A stretch of DNA of 49,795 nucleotides from Bernardetia sp. (GTDB lineage: Bacteria > Bacteroidota > Bacteroidia > Cytophagales > Bernardetiaceae), in assembly GCF_020630935.1 (NCBI RefSeq), contig NZ_JAHDIG010000034.1:1-49795 (forward strand). The letters are read 5' to 3'. Below, piece by piece: positions 1 through 7,370 of this stretch; position 1 is the first letter of the stretch; each line of letters opens with the position of its first letter. The notes below the pieces were generated by a model, which saw nothing but the letters and a program-made list of their open reading frames with translations, was not told where the DNA came from and ran no database searches. Both the position numbers and the translations under genes were made by a program.

Positions 1-3000
1 CGTTCGTTTCCAGAGTCTTTCCAATCTTTAAATTCTTGGGCTAATTCTGATTTTTGTTTTTGTGTGGGAAGTGATGAAATACTTTGAAGGTATTTATGAA
101 AACGTCTGGACATATATTTTCTACCTTCTAAACCTCCAAATTGGTCTTGAAAACCATCTGAATAAATATAAAAAACACTGTCTTCTCTTGGAATGATGGT
201 GTGTTCTGTAAAGGGTCGTTGTCCGTGCTTGTCGAAACCACCTATTGGAAAACGGTCGCCTTTTATGATTTCATAGGTGTTGCTATGTATGTGAAGAAGT
301 GGATTTTTTGCACCTGCAAAGTTCAACACTTTAGTATTTTTATCTATAACACAAATAGCCATATCCATTCCATCACGGTTGTTGGTTTGGTCTTGATTGA
401 GGTGGCGACGTACATTTTCATTGAGAGCATCTAAGATTTTAGCTGGAGATAAAATGCCTTGACTTTCAATTACTTCATACAAAAGATTACTTCCTATCAC
501 AGACATAAATGCCCCTGGAACACCGTGTCCAGTACAGTCGACAGCAGCAATAAAAATCTTATCTTTTACTTCGCTTATCCAATAAAAATCTCCTGAAACA
601 ATATCACGAGGCTTATAGAATACAAAACAATTCTCTAATGTCTCTTGAATGCGCTCATCGGAAGGCAACATAGCATCTTGAATGCGCTTTGCATAGGTAA
701 TACTTGCCGTAATATTTTTATTTTTTTCTTGAATATCTTCGTAGGCTTCTGTTAGTTTGTTTTGTTGTGCTTCTAACTCTTGATTTTTCTCTAAGATTTC
801 ATTGTTACGTTTTCGAACTTCAACAGTGCGTTCTGCTACTTGCTGCTCTAATCGTTTTCTACTTGCCTCTAAATTGCTAGTACGCCATTTTATTCCACCA
901 AAGACAACACCTACTATTAAAAATAGCCCTCCAATTCTAGCAAACCATGTTTGATACCAATAAGGCTTTACCTTGAAGTTAAAGGTAGCTTCTTCGCCCC
1001 ACTCTCCGTCTTCTCCAATTCTTGAACGAACGTGAAAAGTATAGTTTTTAGCAGGCAGATTGGAATAGGTAGCCTCTGTTTTTTGAGTTGGAATGAGCCA
1101 ATCTTTATTAAAACCTTCTAACCACCATTGATATTGAACATCATTAGGATTAGAAAAATCAGCACAATAAAAATCAAAATTAAGTGTGTTTTGGTCAGCT
1201 GAAAGGTTTAAGTTTTGGGGTAGGTTGTTCCATTTTGAAAGTGAATCAAAATTATCTACATAGACAGAATCTCTCCAATTAGTTTGGGTAAGTGAGAGAT
1301 TGACTTCGCTAATAATTGTTTTGGGTAAAATAGTTTTTCTCTCTTCTGAAAAGTTGCATTTTGTAACCCCATTGAGGTGTCCAGCCCAAATATTTCCCTT
1401 ACTGTCTTGAAAAAGAGCTTTTGAGTTGGACTCATCGCCAAAAAAACCATCTTCTTTTCCATATTCCTCTACTCGCATAAGTTTTCCATCAGCTCTGAAA
1501 TAGGCTTTATTTAATCCTCTTTGTGTTCCTATCCAAAACTGGTCTAGTTTATCTTTGACAGGCAAGATTGAATAAATAATATCTGATGAAAGTCCTTGTG
1601 GAGTTTGGTAGGTTTGAAACTCTTTTCCATCAAATCGATTGAGCCCGCCTGAATAGGCAATTATCCAAATAATGTCTTTTTTATCTATGTAAAGCTGTAA
1701 GAGTAGATTATCACCTAGTCCGTCTGCTATTGTAAAGCGTTTAAAATTAGACTTTTCTGTTCCTTTTCCATCCCACTTTATAAGTCCATTGAAAGTTGCT
1801 AACCAATAATTGCCCTTTGAGTCTTTTTTTATATCAGTTATGGTACTTCCCCCTAATTCTTTTTGAGCAAAGCGATATTTTACGCTGTCAGCCTTCAAAT
1901 CATAACCTACTATTCCGTTGGCTTGTGTGCCTGCCCAAAGAATACTATCAATTTTGGTCATGCATCTAATAAATGGAAAAGGAGGGAATCCAAATTTTTG
2001 ATTAAGAAGTTTCGAACTAAAGGTATTTTGAGTTGTATCTTCTACAATTTCCAAAACACCTGCACCAGAAGCTACATAAGTTGTATCATTTCCTTTGTGG
2101 AAAAAACCAGTTATTCTAGCAACGCCATTAAGAGAAGATAAAACAGTCGTTAGTTTTTTGTCTTGGTAAAGTGTAATACCTCCTACCGAGCTTCCTAACC
2201 AAATTCTGTTTTTGCTATCTTCACCAATAGAAAAAATAATATCACCTTGCAATCCGTCTTTTTGAGTATAGTTTGTAAACTTTTCTTGAGGAAGTTGCAT
2301 CATTCCTTTGCCACGAGTTCCTACCCAAATAACTCCGTAAGGGTCTTCAAAGATAACTCCACTACCAGCAGTGATTCCTGTAATACCATTTTGAGGACTA
2401 TAACTCTTCAAGAAAGTTTGATTTTTGTCATATATAAAAATTGTAGTAAAGCCAGGGATAAGAACATATAATTTATTGTCTGAAGCTAACAGAATTTGCC
2501 AACCAGCATTGGGAACAGTGCCTGTGGGAATAAGATGTTGAGGGAAATTGATTTTATTGTACTTCTTTTTTTCTTTATCAAAGAAAATTAAGTCGTTTAT
2601 TCCTGTCGTTGGGTCATTAGCCCATAGCCAATGATTTTGATTGAAGTCTTGATGAGCTAAAAAAAGATTTTTATTTTGGATAAGCGAATCGCTATCTGCT
2701 TTTGGATAGACTATTTTTTCAAATTTCTTTCCATTAAATTTAAAGAGTTCATTTTGATGATTAAGATAAGTTTCAAAAGTCTGTACATGAACCATAAAAA
2801 GCGTTGGAGAAGGTAGGTTTCCCAAATCAGCTTGTTTGTACTCTCTAAACGTTTTTTCATCTTTTGGTTTCCAATAAAGAGTATTGTTTACACCAGCACC
2901 ACCTCCAAGAGCTAATACCCATACATTTTGCCATTTGTCAATAGACAGACGACCAGTTAATATCATTTTTCCATTCAATTCTGGAAAAGAAGTAAAATTT

Positions 3001-3341
3001 ACACCATCATATTTTGAGAGGTTTTTATTTTGAGAAAGAATCCAAATGTTTCCTTCGCTATCTTCTACCACACTACTGATTAGATTACTATTGAGACCGT
3101 CCTTTACTCCAAAAACTCTATATTTTTCCTGTTCTAGGAGCGCAAGCCCTCCTCCATTTGTTCCTACCCAAATTCTTCCCTTCGAATCTACTATACCTGC
3201 TTGTGGAGTAGGGACTTCTGACTGAGGCAAGCCGTGGTCTAAGCCAAAGGTTCTGAACAAATACTGTTGTCCAAACAAATTAGAAGACAGCCAAAAACAG
3301 CAACTAATGATGATAAGAAAAAGAGTATAAAGTTTTTTCAT
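1..3341 (-). CDS. Membrane sensor with propeller repeats and SpoIIE phosphatase output (3' end cut by window)
   Basis: The ATG is at 3339-3341 and the frame stays open to the window edge, giving about 1113 residues. Residues 1-24 form a signal peptide ending near SNLFGQQ. Residues 30-700 hold many short repeats of the type GRIWVGTNGGG, which are two-component-regulator propeller blades. A Y_Y_Y domain follows (about 710-790), then a membrane helix near 798-819, a coiled coil (about 820-885), and a SpoIIE/PP2C-type phosphatase domain with the metal-binding stretch AAVDCTGHGVPGAFMSVIG near residue 930. The last visible residues, ending KDWKDSGNE, match the usual end of this domain, so only about 15 residues seem to be missing. 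The family probably senses an extracytoplasmic ligand and dephosphorylates a cytoplasmic anti-sigma-antagonist-type protein; the ligand and target are unknown. It stands alone and is divergent from the XRE operon. Confidence 0.9.
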   Translation of the reverse strand, partial: MKKLYTLFLIIISCCFWLSSNLFGQQYLFRTFGLDHGLPQSEVPTPQAGIVDSKGRIWVGTNGGGLALLEQEKYRVFGVKDGLNSNLISSVVEDSEGNIWILSQNKNLSKYDGVNFTSFPELNGKMILTGRLSIDKWQNVWVLALGGGAGVNNTLYWKPKDEKTFREYKQADLGNLPSPTLFMVHVQTFETYLNHQNELFKFNGKKFEKIVYPKADSDSLIQNKNLFLAHQDFNQNHWLWANDPTTGINDLIFFDKEKKKYNKINFPQHLIPTGTVPNAGWQILLASDNKLYVLIPGFTTIFIYDKNQTFLKSYSPQNGITGITAGSGVIFEDPYGVIWVGTRGKGMMQLPQEKFTNYTQKDGLQGDIIFSIGEDSKNRIWLGSSVGGITLYQDKKLTTVLSSLNGVARITGFFHKGNDTTYVASGAGVLEIVEDTTQNTFSSKLLNQKFGFPPFPFIRCMTKIDSILWAGTQANGIVGYDLKADSVKYRFAQKELGGSTITDIKKDSKGNYWLATFNGLIKWDGKGTEKSNFKRFTIADGLGDNLLLQLYIDKKDIIWIIAYSGGLNRFDGKEFQTYQTPQGLSSDIIYSILPVKDKLDQFWIGTQRGLNKAYFRADGKLMRVEEYGKEDGFFGDESNSKALFQDSKGNIWAGHLNGVTKCNFSEERKTILPKTIISEVNLSLTQTNWRDSVYVDNFDSLSKWNNLPQNLNLSADQNTLNFDFYCADFSNPNDVQYQWWLEGFNKDWLIPTQKTEATYSNLPAKNYTFHVRSRIGEDGEWGEEATFNFKVKPYWYQTWFARIGGLFLIVGVVFGGIKWRTSNLEASRKRLEQQVAERTVEVRKRNNEILEKNQELEAQQNKLTEAYEDIQEKNKNITASITYAKRIQDAMLPSDERIQETLENCFVFYKPRDIVSGDFYWISEVKDKIFIAAVDCTGHGVPGAFMSVIGSNLLYEVIESQGILSPAKILDALNENVRRHLNQDQTNNRDGMDMAICVIDKNTKVLNFAGAKNPLLHIHSNTYEIIKGDRFPIGGFDKHGQRPFTEHTIIPREDSVFYIYSDGFQDQFGGLEGRKYMSRRFHKYLQSISSLPTQKQKSELAQEFKDWKDSGNE

Positions 3342-3518
3342 AAAGCCTTTTTTCCCAATTGTATTATTTTAGTAAGTTATAGGACTTATTTTTATGGAAT
3401 AGGAATTCTTTATTATTCTGAATAATTCTTAAAATAGCCATAAGCAAAATAGCATTTTAGCAGCAGATACGCAATTAAACTAGGTAGTATTTACGTTTTT
3501 TAATAGCTTGAAAATAAA

Positions 3519-3580
3519 ATGTAAAGTATTTTTTACATAAAGACAACTAAATTTTACTTTTTGTCGTTGTAACTTTACAA
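3519..3580. promoter_or_regulatory. Candidate operator palindromes upstream of the XRE operon
   Basis: Two inverted repeats share TGTAA/TTACA half-sites. The first is ATGTAAA at 3519-3525 facing TTTACAT at 3532-3538 across 6 nt. The second is TTGTAACTTTACAA at 3567-3580 (TTGTAA, CT, TTACAA). The second overlaps TAACTTTA (3570-3577), which is one base off the Bacteroidota -7 consensus. The next gene starts at 3628 and its partner is an XRE regulator, so autoregulation is plausible but inferred. Confidence 0.35.
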
Positions 3581-3627
3581 TAATAAATTGTGATTAAATT
3601 TTATTTCTAAAATAACCACTCAAAACT

Positions 3628-4068
3628 ATGAATCTTACTCAAATCTGTGAAAAAGAACAACAAACTCTCAATCGTTTCCAACTTTTGTCTCACTCTTTCA
3701 AAATGTTGGGTTGGTCAGGGCTTATTATTTCTGTGTTGGCAGTTTTATTTTTTCATTTTATAATGGAAGATGCTGCTATTTTACTTTCTGTTGCTGCAAA
3801 AATGGTATTGGTATTTATGCTTCTGATTTCTGTTTCGAAGGAAAAACAAGAAGATGAAATGATACAAAAATTAAGAGTACAGTCGTATTCTATTGCTTTT
3901 ATATTGGGTGTAATTTATGCTTTAGCTATGCCAGTTATAGATTTTGCTGTTGATTTCGTGATAAATATGGATACAAGTTACTCTGAAATGAGTTCTAGTA
4001 TTGTGCTTTGGTTTATGCTTGCTATGCAAATTGCTTTTTTCCAACTACTCAAAAAAGTACAGTCATAA
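3628..4068 (+). CDS. Small four-helix membrane protein paired with an XRE regulator
   Basis: 146 residues with about four hydrophobic segments (about 28-47, 54-70, 88-107 and 123-140). In the middle is a charged cytoplasmic loop, SKEKQEDEMIQKLR, followed by a helix. This arrangement is familiar from small Bacteroidota membrane proteins encoded just before an XRE-type regulator; no enzymatic motif is visible. The helix-turn-helix gene starts 28 bp downstream on the same strand, so the two probably form one transcript. Its function is unknown; a membrane partner or sensor for the regulator is only a guess from the pairing. The ATG at 3628 is the first in frame and is preceded by palindromes that may be operators. 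Confidence 0.8.
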   Translation: MNLTQICEKEQQTLNRFQLLSHSFKMLGWSGLIISVLAVLFFHFIMEDAAILLSVAAKMVLVFMLLISVSKEKQEDEMIQKLRVQSYSIAFILGVIYALAMPVIDFAVDFVINMDTSYSEMSSSIVLWFMLAMQIAFFQLLKKVQS

Positions 4069-4095
4069 CCTTATTTATCTCAAAACTTTATTAAA

Positions 4096-4314
4096 ATGGA
4101 ATTACAATTAGAAATGAAAAATAGAATCAAAGTAGAACGGGCTATTTTAGATATTACCCAAGAAGAGCTTGCACAAAAAATAGGCGTTTCTAGGCAGACC
4201 ATTAGCTCTATTGAAAAAAATAAGTATGTTCCCTCTACTGTTTTGGCTCTCAAACTCTCTCAACTTTTTGGAAAGCCTGTCAATGAGATTTTTGAGTTAG
4301 ATGAAGAGGATTAA
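4096..4314 (+). CDS. XRE-family helix-turn-helix transcriptional regulator
   Basis: 72 residues, essentially one HTH_3 (Cro/CI) domain. ILDITQEELAQKIGVSRQTI is the helix-turn-helix proper, followed by SSIEKNKYVPS and LALKLSQLFGKPVNEIFEL. This is the short YozG/YgzD-like type with no ligand domain, ending in an acidic tail (DEED). It lies 28 bp after the small membrane protein and 25 bp before the DUF6000 gene, so it likely belongs to one operon. It probably represses its own promoter; the palindromes at 3519-3580 are the obvious candidate sites. Confidence 0.93.
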   Translation: MELQLEMKNRIKVERAILDITQEELAQKIGVSRQTISSIEKNKYVPSTVLALKLSQLFGKPVNEIFELDEED

Positions 4315-4338
4315 TTCTTTAAACTTAGTATTTAACCT

Positions 4339-4995
4339 ATGAAAAATAAAGAAAATGACTTTGTGAAATTACACGTTGCAGGGGCAACAGTTCGCCACTC
4401 ATCATTATTTGATGAATTAAAGTCGTTTAAGAATGACTTTAAATTGAAGCAAGAGTTTATTGATACGTGGGTAATTCCCTTTTATAGGAATATTCATCGT
4501 ACTGATGATAAATGGACAGATGAGTTAATTTCCACCAAAAATAAAATCACAACAGATATAATTCAAATGAATCTTGGTGATTTTAATTGGAGAACAAGAC
4601 AGACAGGAGCATTTTTTTCTGCAATTGCCAATCAAACTCAATTTATTGATATTATCGGAACACACTTATTGAAAAGTGAAGTGTGTTATGCAGGTCGTGT
4701 TTATTGTAAGGTACTTGCTTCGTTTAATTTGCCAAAGTGTATTAATTACTTAAATCTATATCTTGATTATTATTTGACGAAGCCAGACTTATGGTTTGAC
4801 CAACAAGAAGCAATCGAAGCTGTACTCTACCTTGATAAGGTAAATTCAACAAATAACTTTGATATGCACGTTGATAAATGGACAGAATTTATTAAAAACA
4901 AGCCGTATTGGGAAAAAGAAGTCAAGACTGATAGTTTAGAGAAACAACTAAATGTTATACAAACTGTAAGGCAACACACAACTAACATAGATTAG
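4339..4995 (+). CDS. DUF6000 family protein
   Basis: 218 residues, cytoplasmic, with no signal peptide. It matches my memory of DUF6000 proteins: an N-terminal FIDTWVIPFYRNIH segment, then LGDFNWRTRQTGAFFSAIAN near residue 80, LLKSEVCYAGRVYCKVLASF near 110-130, and a C-terminal LDYYLTKPDLWFDQQEA segment. The layout suggests an alpha-helical, HEAT-like fold. No catalytic residues can be named and the family has no established function. It follows the XRE gene by 24 bp and is followed by a strong terminator, so it probably ends that transcript. Confidence 0.8.
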   Translation: MKNKENDFVKLHVAGATVRHSSLFDELKSFKNDFKLKQEFIDTWVIPFYRNIHRTDDKWTDELISTKNKITTDIIQMNLGDFNWRTRQTGAFFSAIANQTQFIDIIGTHLLKSEVCYAGRVYCKVLASFNLPKCINYLNLYLDYYLTKPDLWFDQQEAIEAVLYLDKVNSTNNFDMHVDKWTEFIKNKPYWEKEVKTDSLEKQLNVIQTVRQHTTNID

Positions 4996-5023
4996 TAGCT
5001 CAGAATCATGAAGAAGCTTAAAT

Positions 5024-5070
5024 AAACTTTCAAAATTTTCAAATAAAATTGAAAGTTTTATTTTTTTGTG
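5024..5070 (+). terminator. Intrinsic terminator after the DUF6000 gene
   Basis: AAACTTTCAA (5024-5033) pairs with TTGAAAGTTT (5049-5058) and is followed by a T-rich run to about 5067. The right arm also carries the TTG of a candidate promoter for the next gene. Confidence 0.8.
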
Positions 5071-5078
5071 TATATTTG
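5049..5078 (+). promoter_or_regulatory. Bacteroidota-type promoter for the gene at 5122
   Basis: TTG at 5049-5051, a 19-nt spacer, then TATATTTG at 5071-5078, a perfect match to the -7 consensus TAnnTTTG. The predicted transcript would start about 35-40 nt before the coding region. Confidence 0.6.
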
Positions 5079-5121
5079 AGCTAAATTCAATTATCAAAAT
5101 ACAGGAAAACACATTGTGGCT

Positions 5122-5508
5122 ATGAAAAACATCTTTTTGTTTTTGGCAGGAATTTTAAATCTCTTTACAGCTTTGATTCATACTTTTGCAGGGCAAAGTA
5201 GTCTTATTAGTCCATTACTTTCTAGTACGATAGAAAAGCAAGTTCAAACTGAACTATTAGCTGTTTGGCACATGGTAACGCTATTTCTATTTTTTACTTC
5301 TGCTGCATTTCTCTTGAATTTTTTCAGACCCAAACTAGAGTGCAAAGCCGTCATTCAGTTTGTAAGTTATTTGTATTTGCTTTTTCCAATTTCCTTTATT
5401 GTTGTAAGTCTTTTGTATCAGAGTTTTGCTTCACAATGGATTTTACTATTACCTATCGGAGTATTAGGACTTTTAGGAGTGAAAAAATATCATAGCATTC
5501 CCAACTAA
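5122..5508 (+). CDS. Small integral membrane protein, function unknown
   Basis: 128 residues with about four transmembrane helices (residues 2-22, 50-70, 78-98 and 103-120). The first helix contains LNLFTALIHTFAGQ, an A-xx-H-xx-G pattern seen in several small Bacteroidota membrane proteins of unknown role. I chose the ATG at 5122; an in-frame GTG at 5116 would add two residues and has a better-placed AGGAAAA (5102-5108), so that start is also possible. A TTG-N19-TATATTTG promoter lies just upstream. The next gene begins 15 bp after the stop, so the three genes to 7271 may be co-transcribed. No function can be assigned. Confidence 0.8.
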   Translation: MKNIFLFLAGILNLFTALIHTFAGQSSLISPLLSSTIEKQVQTELLAVWHMVTLFLFFTSAAFLLNFFRPKLECKAVIQFVSYLYLLFPISFIVVSLLYQSFASQWILLLPIGVLGLLGVKKYHSIPN

Positions 5509-5523
5509 AACATACCATCAAAT

Positions 5524-6408
5524 ATGGAAAATAGAAAAATAGTTTTAGCAGGAGGAACAGGCTTTGTAGGAAAGTATTTTCAAAAAAAGTTTTCAGAACT
5601 TGGCTATGAAGTTATTGTCATTGCACGAAGTACTCCTATAAACTGGAATACTCCTAACAAAATAACAGAAGTTTTAGAAAATGCCGAAATGCTTATCAAT
5701 TTGGCTGGTAAGTCAGTAGATTGTCGTTATAATGAGAAAAATAAAAATGAAATTTTGCGTTCTAGAACTGAAACTACCAAAATTCTAGGGGAAGCCATCC
5801 AAAACTGTAAAAATCCACCTAAAATATGGTTCAATTCTAGTACAGCTACCATTTACAGACACGCTCAAGACCGACCGATGACAGAAAAAGCAGGCGAAAT
5901 CGGTACAGGTTTTTCTGTAGATGTTGCCACAGCGTGGGAAAGAGAGTTTTTTGGCTTTGAGCTAGAAAATACAAGACAGATTGCACTTCGAATGGCAATT
6001 ATTCTAGGAAAAGATGGTGGCGTAATTCCACCCTACAAAAACATTGTTCGTTTTGGTTTGGGAGGAAAACAAGGAAGCGGAGGGCAGATGTTCAGTTGGC
6101 TGCATATTCACGATTTGTATAGAATTATCTTGTTTTTACTGGAAAATGAAAAATTGGAAGGTGTTTTTAACTGCTCCTCACCAAATCCAGTCAAAAATAA
6201 AGAACTGATGCAGATTTTTAGAGAAAAAATGAATGTTCCTTTTGGCATTCCGACACCCAAATTTTTGTTAGAAATTGGAGCTTTTATGATTCGTACAGAA
6301 ACCGAACTGCTTTTGAAAAGCCGTTGGGTACTGCCACAACGATTGCAGGAGGAAGGTTTTGAATTTGATTATCCACATTTGGGAAAAGCGATTGAAGAAA
6401 GTTTGTAA
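5524..6408 (+). CDS. TIGR01777-family NAD(P)-dependent epimerase-like protein
   Basis: 294 residues, the usual length of the YfcH/SulA-like TIGR01777 family of the extended short-chain dehydrogenase superfamily. The N-terminal Rossmann motif is AGGTGFVG (residues 9-16). LINLAGKSVD and WFNSSTATIYRHAQDRPMTE follow, and then GGVIPPYKNIVRFGLGGKQG and FSWLHIHDLYRII, all characteristic of the family. The classical YxxxK of dehydrogenases is not conserved in it and the substrate is unknown. The next gene starts 8 bp downstream, indicating one transcript with the hydrolase. Confidence 0.92.
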   Translation: MENRKIVLAGGTGFVGKYFQKKFSELGYEVIVIARSTPINWNTPNKITEVLENAEMLINLAGKSVDCRYNEKNKNEILRSRTETTKILGEAIQNCKNPPKIWFNSSTATIYRHAQDRPMTEKAGEIGTGFSVDVATAWEREFFGFELENTRQIALRMAIILGKDGGVIPPYKNIVRFGLGGKQGSGGQMFSWLHIHDLYRIILFLLENEKLEGVFNCSSPNPVKNKELMQIFREKMNVPFGIPTPKFLLEIGAFMIRTETELLLKSRWVLPQRLQEEGFEFDYPHLGKAIEESL

Positions 6409-6416
6409 ATTTGTCT

Positions 6417-7271
6417 ATGCAAAAACTCAAAAAAATTATACTTCGAACACTTGCCGTTTTAGCTGGCTTGTACGTTTTGCTTTGCACAGGATTATATTTT
6501 TTCCAAGAAAAACTCATTTTCTTTCCTACAAAGCTAGAACAAAGTTATGTTTTCAACTTTCAAAAGCCTTTTGCCGAGATAACCATTCCTACAAAAGACA
6601 ACCTAAATTTACATGGAGTTTTATTTTATAGTCAGAACAAAGATTCACTAAAAAATAAAAGTAAAAAAAAGCTAGTTTTTTATCTTCACGGAAATGTAGG
6701 ACAAGTACAGTTTTGGGGAAATTTAGCAGATGTTTATACAGAGTTAGGCTACGATTTGTTTATCTTAGATTATCGTGGGTATGGTAAAAGTAAAGGTAAA
6801 ATTTATAGCCAAGAACAGTTTTTTAATGATGTTCAGACAGCTTATGATTTTGTTAGAAAAACACAAAAATATGATGAGGAAAATATTGTAGTGGTAGGTT
6901 ATTCTGTCGGAACGGCATCTGCTGCCATGCTTGCCAGTCAGAACACTCCTAAAAGTCTTATTTTACAAGCTCCTTATTTTAGTTTGACTGATATGACGAC
7001 ACGTAGATTTCCTTTTGTACCTACATTTTTGCTAAAATACGAGTTTCATACAGCCAAATTTTTATCCCAAAACAAAGTACCCACGTATATTTTTCACGGA
7101 ACAGCAGATAGAGTAATTCCTTATGAATCTTCTCTGATGATAAAAGAATATTTAGAAAATAATCTGAATGACAAAGTAAATAAAACTAGCTTTATCACAC
7201 TCCCCAATCAAGGGCACGCCAACATTCATTCAAACCCTATTTTTTTGAAGAAATTAAAGGAAGTATTGTAG
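6417..7271 (+). CDS. Membrane-anchored alpha/beta hydrolase
   Basis: 284 residues from the ATG at 6417; a TTG at 6411 would add two residues. A membrane anchor (about 8-30) is followed by EKLIFFPT, typical of the Bem46/YfhR-type serine hydrolases. FYLHGNVG (88-95) forms the oxyanion-hole region, DYRGYGKSKG follows, the nucleophile elbow is GYSVG with Ser163, and the acid and base are Asp231 (HGTADRVIP) and His267 (NQGHANIH). The full triad is present, so it should be active. Substrate unknown, probably an ester or peptide at the membrane. It lies 8 bp behind the epimerase gene. Confidence 0.9.
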   Translation: MQKLKKIILRTLAVLAGLYVLLCTGLYFFQEKLIFFPTKLEQSYVFNFQKPFAEITIPTKDNLNLHGVLFYSQNKDSLKNKSKKKLVFYLHGNVGQVQFWGNLADVYTELGYDLFILDYRGYGKSKGKIYSQEQFFNDVQTAYDFVRKTQKYDEENIVVVGYSVGTASAAMLASQNTPKSLILQAPYFSLTDMTTRRFPFVPTFLLKYEFHTAKFLSQNKVPTYIFHGTADRVIPYESSLMIKEYLENNLNDKVNKTSFITLPNQGHANIHSNPIFLKKLKEVL

Positions 7272-7370
7272 AGATTCTAAATATATCATAAAAATTAGCG
7301 TACTAAATGACTTATCTGTACGTTGTTGGTAAAAAGTCATTCCTTACTTTAAAAACTAACTGCTATATTT

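Noticed and set aside
201-434. A plus-strand frame inside the SpoIIE sensor gene
   Set aside because: It lies wholly inside a large minus-strand gene with clear domain content, has no recognisable family or promoter, and is the expected chance frame.
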